53,345 bases of DNA from an uncultured Ectothiorhodospiraceae bacterium (GTDB lineage: Bacteria > Pseudomonadota > Gammaproteobacteria > Nitrococcales > Nitrococcaceae). The position numbers were made by a program, and so were the translations under genes. Position 1 is the stretch's first letter; every line of letters begins with the position of its first letter. A model generated the notes under the pieces. The model saw nothing but the letters and a program-made list of their open reading frames with translations, did not search any database and had not been told where the DNA came from. Positions 24,827-32,588 of this stretch are shown here, piece by piece. The stretch lies in NCBI GenBank assembly GCA_913061005.1, contig CAJXSH010000011.1:1-53345 (forward strand), written 5' to 3'.

Positions 24827-25942
24827 ATGACTGCCATGCCGATGTACAGCGCCAAGCCCAACGCCCGCCATGACGATGTACCCCGCCTGGGGATCCTCGT
24901 CACCAACCTGGGCACACCCGACGCGCCAACCACGCCGGCGCTGCGCCGCTACCTGGCGGAATTTCTGGGCGACCCGCGGGTGGTCGAGATCAACCGTCCA
25001 CTGTGGTGGCTGCTTTTGCACGGGGTCATCCTGCGGACCCGGCCACGCAAATCCGCCGCCGCCTACCGCGAAGTCTGGGAAGAGGGTGGATCACCGCTGC
25101 TGACGATCGGCCAGAAACAGGTGGCCGGCATCAAAGAGCGGCTGGCAAAAAAGCTAAAGGGCCCGTTCAGCATTGAACTGGCCATGCGCTACGGCAACCC
25201 GTCGATACGCGATGGCCTGCGCAAACTGCGCGAGGAAGGCGCCGAGCGGATCCTGGTACTGCCACTCTACCCGCAGTACTCGGCCACCACCGTTGGGTCG
25301 ACCTACGACGCGGTGTTCGACGAGCTCAAGCAATGGCGGTTCATCCCCGAGCTGCGATTGATTGGCCAATACGCCGATGACCCGGGCTACATCGAGTCGC
25401 TCGCCAACACCATCCGCGAGCACTGGGACCAGCACGGCAAGGCCGAGAAGATGCTGATGTCCTTCCATGGCATGCCCAGACGCTATCTGCTCAATGGCGA
25501 TTTCTACCACTGCCAGTGCCAGAAAACCGCTCGCCTTGTGGCCGAGCACCTGGGCATGGCGGACGACGAATGGCAGGTCACCTTTCAGTCGCTTTTCGGC
25601 CGTGAGGTCTGGCTCCAGCCCTATACCGACGAGACCGTCGAGGCGCTGGCCAAATCCGGCATGAAAAAGCTTGATGTCATCTGCCCGGGCTTTTCGGCGG
25701 ACTGCCTCGAGACGCTTGAGGAAATCGAGGGAGAAAACGCCGAGATCTTCGAAGAGCACGGCGGTGAATCGCTGCGCTACATCCGCGCGCTCAACGACCG
25801 GGACGATCACCTGGACATGCTCACCAACCTGGTGCTCGATCACGTCAAGGGCTGGCCCGAGGCCAGCAACAAGATCAAACGCAGCCGCCGAGACCCCGAG
25901 GCCACCCGCGAACGGGCAGCCGCCATGGGGTGTGAATACTAG
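24827..25942 (+). CDS. hemH: Ferrochelatase
   Basis: The 371-residue enzyme inserts Fe2+ into protoporphyrin IX, the last step of protoheme synthesis. Seen: GILVTNLGTPDAPT at the N-terminus, LPLYPQYSATTVGST, SFHGMPRRYLLNGDFYHCQC with the metal-site His, FQSLFGREVWLQPYTDET and the late CPGFSADCLETLEEI with the second catalytic region. The start ATG 24827 lacks a strong SD; ATG codons at 24836 and 24842 are alternatives. Heme supply fits the nearby cytochrome bd-type oxidase and PuuD. Confidence 0.95.
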   Translation: MTAMPMYSAKPNARHDDVPRLGILVTNLGTPDAPTTPALRRYLAEFLGDPRVVEINRPLWWLLLHGVILRTRPRKSAAAYREVWEEGGSPLLTIGQKQVAGIKERLAKKLKGPFSIELAMRYGNPSIRDGLRKLREEGAERILVLPLYPQYSATTVGSTYDAVFDELKQWRFIPELRLIGQYADDPGYIESLANTIREHWDQHGKAEKMLMSFHGMPRRYLLNGDFYHCQCQKTARLVAEHLGMADDEWQVTFQSLFGREVWLQPYTDETVEALAKSGMKKLDVICPGFSADCLETLEEIEGENAEIFEEHGGESLRYIRALNDRDDHLDMLTNLVLDHVKGWPEASNKIKRSRRDPEATRERAAAMGCEY

Positions 25943-25951
25943 GCCGTTCGG

Positions 25952-25977
25952 CCGGATGCGGGCTGGCCCGCATCCGG
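25952..25977. terminator. Strong convergent hairpin
   Basis: CCGGATGCGGG and CCCGCATCCGG form a perfect 11-bp stem with a CTGG loop in the 39-nt gap between hemH and the convergent rhodanese gene. No T-tract follows on either strand, but the stem is very stable and symmetrical, so it can serve both transcripts. Confidence 0.6.
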
Positions 25978-25981
25978 TCCA

Positions 25982-26923
25982 CTACAAAGACGACCGCCCG
26001 ATCACCAGCGGACGCTGTCCGTCCAGCGTCCATTCATGCAGCGAGCCATCATAAAGGGCAACGCTGGCCCGGCCGTCAAGCTCTGACATGGCAAACCAGG
26101 CAAGCGATGAGACATGCCCTGAGTTGCAGTAATTGATGATCGGCCCCTCGGCATCGGGCAACATCGCATCCACCACGCCTCGAACCTCATCCGCATCCCG
26201 CCAATAGACAATCCCATCCCGGGGGGCGACAAAGAGGTTGAAGGGCAATGGCCGGGCGCCCGGCAGATGGCCCGCCCCCTGGACGTAGTCCTTGCTCATC
26301 AAACCGGTGAATTGGGCGAGTGGCCGGTTGTCCACCAGGCGGGCCTGCTGCTCATCGGCGACGACGGCGGCCACCTCTTCGCTGGTGGCAAGCAATTCGG
26401 GCTGCGGCATGCCGGCCTCAAACCGGCCGTTTTCCGGTGCATCGACCGGGGCGTCGACAGTCTCGCCCCCCGTCGCTGCCCACGCGGCAACCCCGCCGTC
26501 CAGAAGCGCCACCGCCTCGTGATCGTAGTAGCGCATCTGCCAGTAAAGGCGGGTCGCGACGGTGGCATCGCCGTAAACCGCGGTGCCCGCCGGGACGATG
26601 ACGACCGGGTCATCCGAATCGACGCCCATGGCCTGGATCAGCGACTGAAAGTCCTCTGCCGCCGGCACGAGATAGCGGATCGTACCGTCCGGCCCCGGAC
26701 GCTCGGTCAAGAAATCACCCATGGCCACAAACGGGGCGTCAGGGATGAAACCGGTCTCGCCAAAGTTCTCCACCCGTCGCGAGGTGTGAATGAGCGTGAC
26801 CTCATCGCGGTGTTCCTGCACCCATTCCGCGTCCACGACCGGCGCCATGTCAGCACCGTAGACCGGCGCTGCCAGGCCGAAAAGCAGGACAAGGGCGATG
26901 GATGGCATGGCTTTTAGCAACAT
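25982..26923 (-). CDS. Periplasmic rhodanese-family sulfurtransferase
   Basis: The 313-residue protein has an N-terminal signal peptide (about residues 1-24, ending VYGAD) and two rhodanese-like domains. The C-terminal one carries the catalytic Cys in YCNSGHVSSLAWF; the N-terminal one (VIVPAGTAVYGDATVAT) lacks an equivalent Cys, as in SseA/TST-type tandem enzymes. It would transfer sulfane sulfur in the periplasm. ATG 26923 has GAGGGG ten bases upstream and begins the signal peptide. It is last of three genes with the DsrE-like and DUF2892 proteins. Confidence 0.88.
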   Translation of the reverse strand: MLLKAMPSIALVLLFGLAAPVYGADMAPVVDAEWVQEHRDEVTLIHTSRRVENFGETGFIPDAPFVAMGDFLTERPGPDGTIRYLVPAAEDFQSLIQAMGVDSDDPVVIVPAGTAVYGDATVATRLYWQMRYYDHEAVALLDGGVAAWAATGGETVDAPVDAPENGRFEAGMPQPELLATSEEVAAVVADEQQARLVDNRPLAQFTGLMSKDYVQGAGHLPGARPLPFNLFVAPRDGIVYWRDADEVRGVVDAMLPDAEGPIINYCNSGHVSSLAWFAMSELDGRASVALYDGSLHEWTLDGQRPLVIGRSSL

Positions 26924-26940
26924 GGATTGCCCCTCAATGC

Positions 26941-27375
26941 TTAAAAGGTGAAAAGACGGACCGCCGGATCGGCCACCATGGCCCCGATCGCCGGCGGCTG
27001 GGCAACGCCGACCCCGTCGATTAGATCGGTATCGGTATATTCGCTGTTGGGCAGGAAGATCGCGCACACATCCACCTGCACGCCGTTATCAACCAGCCTG
27101 CGCACCATTTGCGCCGGACTCGCATCCGGTCCACGCAAAACCTCCGAGTCGGAGGCTTCCGAGGCGACCGCCAGCTCGCCGGCATCATCACAGAGCAGAA
27201 CCTGCGGGCTGGCGTCGGCTTTCTGTGCCTGCATGGTCAGAATCAGCGCCATCGCCTGGGTTTGCTCCTCATCGCTGGTGATGATCGTGAGCATATCGGC
27301 ATCCGTCTGGGCCAGCGCCAGGCCGGAACCGGCCATGAGCAGCAGGGCAAACGCGGCTTTTTTCAGCATCTTCAT
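26941..27375 (-). CDS. Exported DsrE-like protein
   Basis: The 144-residue protein has a signal peptide (MKMLKKAAFALLLMAGSG...LAQ) and a DsrE/YchN-like alpha/beta domain: LTIITSDEEQTQAMALILTM, QVLLCDDAGELAV, and PAQMVRRLVDNGVQVDVCAIF near the end with Cys residues at the first-strand turn and in VDVCAIF. DsrE-family proteins carry or relay sulfane sulfur, some acting as thiol carriers; the periplasmic location here is inferred. ATG 27375 follows GAGAGGAATAAGTC. It lies 17 nt before the rhodanese gene. Confidence 0.8.
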   Translation of the reverse strand: MKMLKKAAFALLLMAGSGLALAQTDADMLTIITSDEEQTQAMALILTMQAQKADASPQVLLCDDAGELAVASEASDSEVLRGPDASPAQMVRRLVDNGVQVDVCAIFLPNSEYTDTDLIDGVGVAQPPAIGAMVADPAVRLFTF

Positions 27376-27410
27376 TGACTTATTCCTCTCTCGAGTATCC
27401 GGGGCTCGCC

Positions 27411-27605
27411 TCAAGCCTTGCGGCCACAAGTATTCATGCCCAACAGGCTGTAGGCCGGGCAATAACTCACCAGCGCTGTCGCCAGCGGGATCACGCCGAC
27501 CCAGCCCCAGGTCATCCCCTGGCCGAACACCGCCAGCGCGATGAGGACCAGCCCCACGGCGGCACGAATGACGCGATCAACCGCGCCCACATTGGTTTTG
27601 AGCAT
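27411..27605 (-). CDS. DUF2892 (YgaP-type) small membrane protein
   Basis: The 64-residue protein has the DUF2892 layout: MLKTNVGAVDRVIRAAVGL, two short hydrophobic helices and the C-terminal YCPAYSLLGMNTCGRKA, with two Cys. The same domain forms the membrane part of the rhodanese YgaP. Here it is separate but cotranscribed with a rhodanese. ATG 27605 has GGAGG twelve bases upstream, an excellent site. It diverges from the Crp/Fnr-like regulator across 111 nt. Confidence 0.88.
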   Translation of the reverse strand: MLKTNVGAVDRVIRAAVGLVLIALAVFGQGMTWGWVGVIPLATALVSYCPAYSLLGMNTCGRKA

Positions 27606-27676
27606 TGGACTTTTCCTCCAGACAGCGTTGCAATCCTGCTCCAGGGCATTTGTCGTCTTGAACCCGGAGCGACTCA

Positions 27677-27689
27677 GTGATGTAGTCAC
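27677..27689. promoter_or_regulatory. Candidate Crp/Fnr-family half-site pair
   Basis: GTGA-TGTAG-TCAC is a dyad with the half-sites used by Crp-type proteins, although the spacer is 5 rather than 6 nt. It lies in the divergent gap between the sulfur genes and the regulator, 28 nt before the regulator's ATG. Confidence 0.4.
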
Positions 27690-27715
27690 CGTGGATTGGA
27701 CGCGCGGAGCGGCAA

Positions 27716-27731
27716 CATGATCCAGATCATG
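27716..27731. promoter_or_regulatory. Fnr-box-like palindrome over the regulator's start codon
   Basis: CATGATCCAGATCATG is a perfect dyad with 7-bp arms. Its core ATGAT-N4-ATCAT differs from the Fnr consensus TTGAT-N4-ATCAA by one base in each half. It covers the ATG at 27717 itself, so binding by a Crp/Fnr protein could block transcription or the dyad could act in the mRNA. Confidence 0.45.
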
Positions 27732-28403
27732 AAAGATGAAATCTCTCACCCGGCGCTCGACCAATTATCCGATAATGCCTGGGAGTCGGTCGCCCGCAGC
27801 GCCCAGAAGGTCGAGATCCCTGCCGGTACGCAGGTGTTTGGCCCCGGCGAGGTCTGCGAAGGGCTGCCGCTTGTGATCCGCGGCGAGGTCCGGGTCCAGA
27901 TGACCGGCGCGGCAGGGAACGAAATCGTGCTCTACCGCATCCAAGGGGGTGAACTTTGCCCCTTGTCGCTGGCCTGTTTGCTCGCCAAGGGGAGTCACCA
28001 GTCGGAAGCCATCGTTGATCAGGACACCGAGGCGCTGGTCATCCCCGAGCCGCTGACCAATCGGCTGCTCAACGAAGAAGCGGGCTTCCGCCGGGTGGTG
28101 CTGGAGAGTTACGGGCAACGGCTGCTGACCCTGATGCTGGTCATCGAAGAGGTCGCCTTTCGCCGGCTCGATACCCGACTGGCCGAGCGGCTGCTGGCGC
28201 GCCAGCGGGATGGCCGGCTCGCCGCCACCCATCAGGACCTGGCGGTGGAGCTGGGAACGGCCCGCGAGGTGGTCAGCCGGCTGCTCAAGGAGTTCGAGCG
28301 CCGCGGACTGGTCGGGCTCGAGCGCGGCGCGATTACGCTGACCGACCCGACCGGCATCGAGGCGATCGGCACCGCCGAAGCCGAAGGACGCAAGGCAAGC
28401 TGA
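27717..28403 (+). CDS. Crp/Fnr-family regulator with cysteines
   Basis: The 228-residue regulator has an N-terminal cyclic-nucleotide-binding-type beta-roll (about 30-125), a long dimer helix (about 130-150) and a C-terminal winged HTH with THQDLAVELGTAREVVSRLLKEFERRGLV. Cys47, Cys81 and Cys87 lie in the sensor domain (GGELCPLSLACLL), but the N-terminal Cys cluster of oxygen-sensing Fnr is absent. A thiol or persulfide sensing role is suggested by the divergent sulfur genes; oxygen or NO sensing is possible. ATG 27717 is chosen for GGAG ten bases upstream. cioAB follows after 58 nt. Confidence 0.88.
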   Translation: MIQIMKDEISHPALDQLSDNAWESVARSAQKVEIPAGTQVFGPGEVCEGLPLVIRGEVRVQMTGAAGNEIVLYRIQGGELCPLSLACLLAKGSHQSEAIVDQDTEALVIPEPLTNRLLNEEAGFRRVVLESYGQRLLTLMLVIEEVAFRRLDTRLAERLLARQRDGRLAATHQDLAVELGTAREVVSRLLKEFERRGLVGLERGAITLTDPTGIEAIGTAEAEGRKAS

Positions 28404-28461
28404 ACGGCTTGCAAGAACAAAAGGCAACAACCGGCCCGACCCGGGTCAAAGGCAGAGACCC

Positions 28462-29883
28462 ATGGAGTTTGATCCACTCCTGATATCGCGCATCCAGTTC
28501 GCTTTCGTGGTGTCGTTCCACGCCATCTTCCCGGTGTTCACCATCGGGCTGGCGTCGTACATCGCACTGCTGGAAGGCCTGCACTTCAAGACCGGCAACC
28601 CGGCCTGGGCGCAACTGTCGCGCTTCTGGACCAAGGTCTTCGCCGTTGCCTTTGGCATGGGCGTGGTCTCGGGCATCGTCATGTCGTTCCAGTTCGGGAC
28701 CAACTGGAGCAATTTCGCCCAGATGTCGGCCAACTTCCTTGGACCGATCCTCAGTTACGAGGTGGTCACCGCGTTCTTCCTGGAGGCGGCCTTTCTGGGT
28801 GTGTTGCTGTTTGGCCGTGACAAGGTGCCGCGGGGCACCCACCTGTTTGCCGCGGTGATGGTCGCGCTGGGGACGTTCATCTCTTCGTTCTGGATTCTGG
28901 TGGCCAACAGCTGGATGCACACGCCGGCCGGTGTCGAGTTCCAGGACGGGATGCTCCATGTCCGCAGCTGGGCAGAGGCCATTTTCAACCCATCCTTCCC
29001 GTATCGATTCGCGCACATGGCGCTGGCGAGCTTTTTGACCGGCAGCTTTGTGGTCGCGGGTGTCAGTGCCTGGTATCTGCTCAAGGGGCATATGGTCGAG
29101 GCCAACAAAAAGGCGCTTTCCATGTGCCTTTGGATGATCCTCTTTCTGGCGCCGGCACAGGCGGTCATGGGCGATTTCCACGGGCTCAATACGCTTGAGT
29201 ACCAGCCCGCCAAGGTGGCCGCCATGGAGGGCAACTGGGAGACCCAGGCCGGTGCACCGTTGCTGCTGTTCGCGCTGCCGGATCAGGCCGCGCAGGAAAA
29301 CCGCTTCGAGCTCGGCATCCCCAAGCTGGCCAGTCTCATCCTCACCCACAAGGCCGACGGCGTCGTGCCCGGGCTCAATGAAGTGGCGCGGGATGAGCAG
29401 CCCCCCGTGGCGGTGGTTTTCTGGTCGTTCCGCATCATGGTGGGGATCGGCCTGGCGATGATCGCCGTGGGCCTGTGGGGCCTGGTGCTGCGGCTGCGCG
29501 GCAGGCTCTACCAGCCGGGGGTGTTCCACAAGTTCCTGCCGGTGATGATTGCCGCACCGTTCATCGCGGTGCTGGCCGGATGGTTTACGACCGAATCCGG
29601 CCGCGCCCCCTGGCTTGTCTACGGCATGATCAGCTTCGCCGAGGGGCTGACACCATCACTGACCGGGTGGATGGCCATGGCCAGCCTGATCGGCTACGGC
29701 GCTGTCTATGCGGTGGTCTACGCCTCGGGCGGGTACTACCTCTGGCGGCTCATTCAGGGTGGCATGACCGATGCCGAGCCCGGCGCCGATGAGGCCGGTG
29801 CGCATCCAAAACGCCCGATGTCCGCCGGTGGGCCCATCAACCCGGCAATGCCGGCGGCGCCGGAAAAAGGAGAATGGTCATGA
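28462..29883 (+). CDS. cioA: Cyanide-insensitive quinol oxidase subunit I (bd-type)
   Basis: The 473-residue CydA-family subunit binds the hemes and quinol. Seen: RIQFAFVVSFHAIFPVFTIG with the heme-ligand His, FGMGVVSGIVMSFQFGTNW, SYEVVTAFFLEAAFLGV with the conserved Glu, and GWFTTESGRAPWLVYG. The Q-loop is short, as in CIO rather than the long form of E. coli CydA. Such oxidases resist cyanide and sulfide. It overlaps cioB by 4 nt, and the hydrophilic C-tail carries a proline-rich stretch. Confidence 0.94.
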   Translation: MEFDPLLISRIQFAFVVSFHAIFPVFTIGLASYIALLEGLHFKTGNPAWAQLSRFWTKVFAVAFGMGVVSGIVMSFQFGTNWSNFAQMSANFLGPILSYEVVTAFFLEAAFLGVLLFGRDKVPRGTHLFAAVMVALGTFISSFWILVANSWMHTPAGVEFQDGMLHVRSWAEAIFNPSFPYRFAHMALASFLTGSFVVAGVSAWYLLKGHMVEANKKALSMCLWMILFLAPAQAVMGDFHGLNTLEYQPAKVAAMEGNWETQAGAPLLLFALPDQAAQENRFELGIPKLASLILTHKADGVVPGLNEVARDEQPPVAVVFWSFRIMVGIGLAMIAVGLWGLVLRLRGRLYQPGVFHKFLPVMIAAPFIAVLAGWFTTESGRAPWLVYGMISFAEGLTPSLTGWMAMASLIGYGAVYAVVYASGGYYLWRLIQGGMTDAEPGADEAGAHPKRPMSAGGPINPAMPAAPEKGEWS

Positions 29884-30878
29884 TCGACTTTACGATGATC
29901 TGGGCGGCGATCATCGCCTTCGGCGTGATCATGTACGTGCTCATGGATGGCTTTGACCTGGGGGTGGGGATCCTCTACCCCTTCGCCCCCGGCGAAGAAT
30001 CCCGGGATGTGATGATGAACTCGGTGGCCCCGGTCTGGGATGGCAACGAGACCTGGCTGGTGCTCGGCGGTGCCGGCCTGCTGGGTGCGTTTCCGCTGGT
30101 CTACTCGGTCCTGCTGCCGGCGCTCTACCTGGGCGTCTTTTTGCTGTTGGCCGGGCTGATCTTCCGGGGGGTCGCCTTTGAATTTCGATTCAAGGCCACC
30201 CCTGCGACCAAGGGCTACTGGAGCGCCGCCTTTGCCGGTGGCTCGACCCTGGCAGCACTCGCCCAGGGGATCGTGGTTGGCGCCTACATCCAGGGCTTTG
30301 AAACCGAGAACTTTACCTACGTCGGCGGTGCCTTTGACTGGCTCACACCCTTTTCAGTGGTGACCGGCATCGGTCTGGTACTTGGATATGCGTTGCTCGG
30401 CAGCACCTGGCTGATCATGAAAACCGAGGGCGATATCCAGGAATGGGCCTATCGGGTCACGCCGAAGCTGCTCACCGGGGTGCTGGCGGTCTTTTTGGTG
30501 ATCAGTTTCTGGACGCCGCTGGTGGACAGCTTTGTCCGCGACCGCTGGTTCAGCAACCTGTTTGTCATCTGGCTGCTGCCCGCCGGGGCGCTGCTATGCG
30601 CGGCGATGATCTACCGCGCCGTGGGCCGGCGCAGCGAAGGCCTGCCCTTTGTGGCTACCATGGGACTTTTCATCTTTACCTATCTGGGTCTGCTGGCGAG
30701 CAAATGGCCCTATGTGGTGCCGCCGGCGTACACGCTCTACGACGCCGCATCGGCGCGGGAGTCGCAGATGTTCCTGCTCCTGGGCGTGCTTTTTGTCATC
30801 CCGGTGGTGCTGGGTTATACGGCCTGGACCTACTGGGTCTTCCGCGGCAAGGTCCGGGTGGGTGAGGGTTATCACTAG
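29880..30878 (+). CDS. cioB: Cyanide-insensitive quinol oxidase subunit II
   Basis: The 332-residue CydB-family membrane subunit has about eight helices. The N-terminal MYVLMDGFDLGVGILYPF, the VWDGNETWLVLGG segment and the WPYVVPPAYTLYDAAS loop are characteristic. ATG 29880 is preferred because AAAAAGGAGA lies just upstream at proper spacing; an ATG at 29874 is possible. It forms the oxidase with CioA; the pair reduces O2 without pumping protons. Confidence 0.94.
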   Translation: MIDFTMIWAAIIAFGVIMYVLMDGFDLGVGILYPFAPGEESRDVMMNSVAPVWDGNETWLVLGGAGLLGAFPLVYSVLLPALYLGVFLLLAGLIFRGVAFEFRFKATPATKGYWSAAFAGGSTLAALAQGIVVGAYIQGFETENFTYVGGAFDWLTPFSVVTGIGLVLGYALLGSTWLIMKTEGDIQEWAYRVTPKLLTGVLAVFLVISFWTPLVDSFVRDRWFSNLFVIWLLPAGALLCAAMIYRAVGRRSEGLPFVATMGLFIFTYLGLLASKWPYVVPPAYTLYDAASARESQMFLLLGVLFVIPVVLGYTAWTYWVFRGKVRVGEGYH

Positions 30879-30905
30879 AGGCGCTGCAACGCTGTCCGGT
30901 CATCG

Positions 30906-32588
30906 ATGACCGGCAAGGCATGGCTGCAGGCGCAGCGCTCGGCGGTTGCCCTGAAGCTGCGTCTTGCAGCCGCCTACGGGGTCGTCGAAGGACTGCTGAT
31001 CATCGCCCAGGCCGGGCTGATCGCCTGGCTTGTCCATCAGGTCATCCGCGCCGACCAGTCCCCCCATGCGCTGATTGCACCGGCATTGGCCCTGGTGGCT
31101 GTGGTGGTCCTGCGTCCCATGGCTCAGACCTTACGGGCGGCGGCGGCCATCCAGGCCTCGGATCGGGTACGCGCCCGCGTCCGGCAGCGTCTGCTCCGGC
31201 GCATCGAGGCAATGGGCCCGGCCGGCCTGGCGGGCACGGATAGCGGCGAGCTGGCAGCCAAGTTGAGCGATCAGGTGGATGCGCTGGATGGCTATTTCGC
31301 GCGTTACCTCCCTCAGATGCAGGTGGCCATCCTCGTTCCGCTGGCCATCCTTTTGACCGCCTATGCGCTGGACTGGCTGGCGGCGACCTTCCTTTTGCTC
31401 TCGGCGCCCCTCATCCCGCTTTTCATGGCGCTGGTGGGCATGGGCGCCGAGCGACTCAATCGCGACCAGTTCCTGGCGCTGCAGCGGCTGTCGGGTCGAT
31501 TCCTCGACCGGGTGCGGGGGCTGACCACGCTGCGCCTGCTCGGGCGAACCGAAGACGCCGCCGAAGGCATCATCCGCGGCGCCGATGAATACCGGATCCG
31601 CAGCATGCGGGTGCTGCGGGTCGCCTTTCTCTCATCCGCCGTGCTCGAGTTCTTTGCCTCCGTCGCCATCGCGGTGGTCGCCATTTATGTCGGTTTCGGG
31701 CTGCTTGGCTATATCGACTTTGGCCCGGCCCCGAAGCTGACGCTTTTCAATGGGCTTTTCGTGCTGTTGCTGGCGCCGGAGTTCTTCCAGCCGTTGCGCA
31801 CCCTTGCCCAGCATTATCACGACCGTGCCACCGCCCTGGGCGCCGCCGAGCAACTCGCCGAGCTCGACATTGAACCCCCCGCTCAGACCGGGGCCGGTCC
31901 ATCGAACCCGCCGGTGGCCGGACAGCCGTCCGGCCTGCCGCCCGGCCACGTACTGGCTGTCGACTCGCTGACCGTAGCCAGACCCGGCCGGGGCCAGGTC
32001 ATCCATGTGCCGGCGTTGAACGCCACAAGCGGCGAGCGCATTCTCATCGAAGGGCCCTCCGGCAGCGGCAAAACCTCGTTGCTCGAGGCGATCGCCGGGC
32101 TGTTGCCCGCCCAGGGTGGGCAGGTCCATCGACATGCCGACAGCACCCGGGCGCTCGGCTGGCTGGCAGCGCCACCCCATGTCGCCCGTGCCAGTCTGGC
32201 CGACAACATCCGTCTGGGTGATCCCGATGCCGACGACGCTGCGGTGCTCGCCGCTGCCGAGCGCGCCGGGGTGATGGAGTTCGCGGCGCGACTCACGGCC
32301 GGTCTCGACACCCGGGTCGGAGAACGTGGCCAGACCCTCTCCGGTGGTCAGGCCCAACGCCTGGCCCTTGCCCGGGCCTTTGCCTCGCCGGCGTCGCTGA
32401 TCCTGCTCGATGAGCCGACAGCCGCACTGGATGCGGTGACCGAGCGATATGTCCTCGACGGCATCGACGCCCTGGCCGCCGAGGGCCGGGCGCTGATTAT
32501 CGCCAGCCACGATCAGGTCCTGCGCAGGCATGCCGATCAAATCTACTGCATCCGTGACGGCGTTCTGGAGCACTGCGGCGATGCATGA
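30906..32588 (+). CDS. cydD: CydD-type ABC transporter subunit
   Basis: The 560-residue half-transporter has six membrane helices (about 15-310) fused to an ATPase: Walker A GPSGSGKTS, signature TLSGGQAQRLALARA, Walker B LILLDEPTAALD. CydDC exports glutathione/cysteine and is required for bd-type oxidase assembly. A proline/glycine-rich linker of about 30 residues joins the two domains. It starts 27 nt after cioB and overlaps cydC by 8 nt. Confidence 0.92.
   Translation: MTGKAWLQAQRSAVALKLRLAAAYGVVEGLLIIAQAGLIAWLVHQVIRADQSPHALIAPALALVAVVVLRPMAQTLRAAAAIQASDRVRARVRQRLLRRIEAMGPAGLAGTDSGELAAKLSDQVDALDGYFARYLPQMQVAILVPLAILLTAYALDWLAATFLLLSAPLIPLFMALVGMGAERLNRDQFLALQRLSGRFLDRVRGLTTLRLLGRTEDAAEGIIRGADEYRIRSMRVLRVAFLSSAVLEFFASVAIAVVAIYVGFGLLGYIDFGPAPKLTLFNGLFVLLLAPEFFQPLRTLAQHYHDRATALGAAEQLAELDIEPPAQTGAGPSNPPVAGQPSGLPPGHVLAVDSLTVARPGRGQVIHVPALNATSGERILIEGPSGSGKTSLLEAIAGLLPAQGGQVHRHADSTRALGWLAAPPHVARASLADNIRLGDPDADDAAVLAAAERAGVMEFAARLTAGLDTRVGERGQTLSGGQAQRLALARAFASPASLILLDEPTAALDAVTERYVLDGIDALAAEGRALIIASHDQVLRRHADQIYCIRDGVLEHCGDA

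Noticed and set aside
28333-29529. 398-codon open frame antisense to cioA, and similar long frames antisense to cydC (32863-34356), the tartrate dehydratase gene (35178-36638) and the NarX-like kinase (23206-24675)
   Set aside because: Their translations are rich in His, Gln, Arg and Gly with no recognisable domain, and each mirrors a clear conserved gene. High GC with third-position bias produces such frames.
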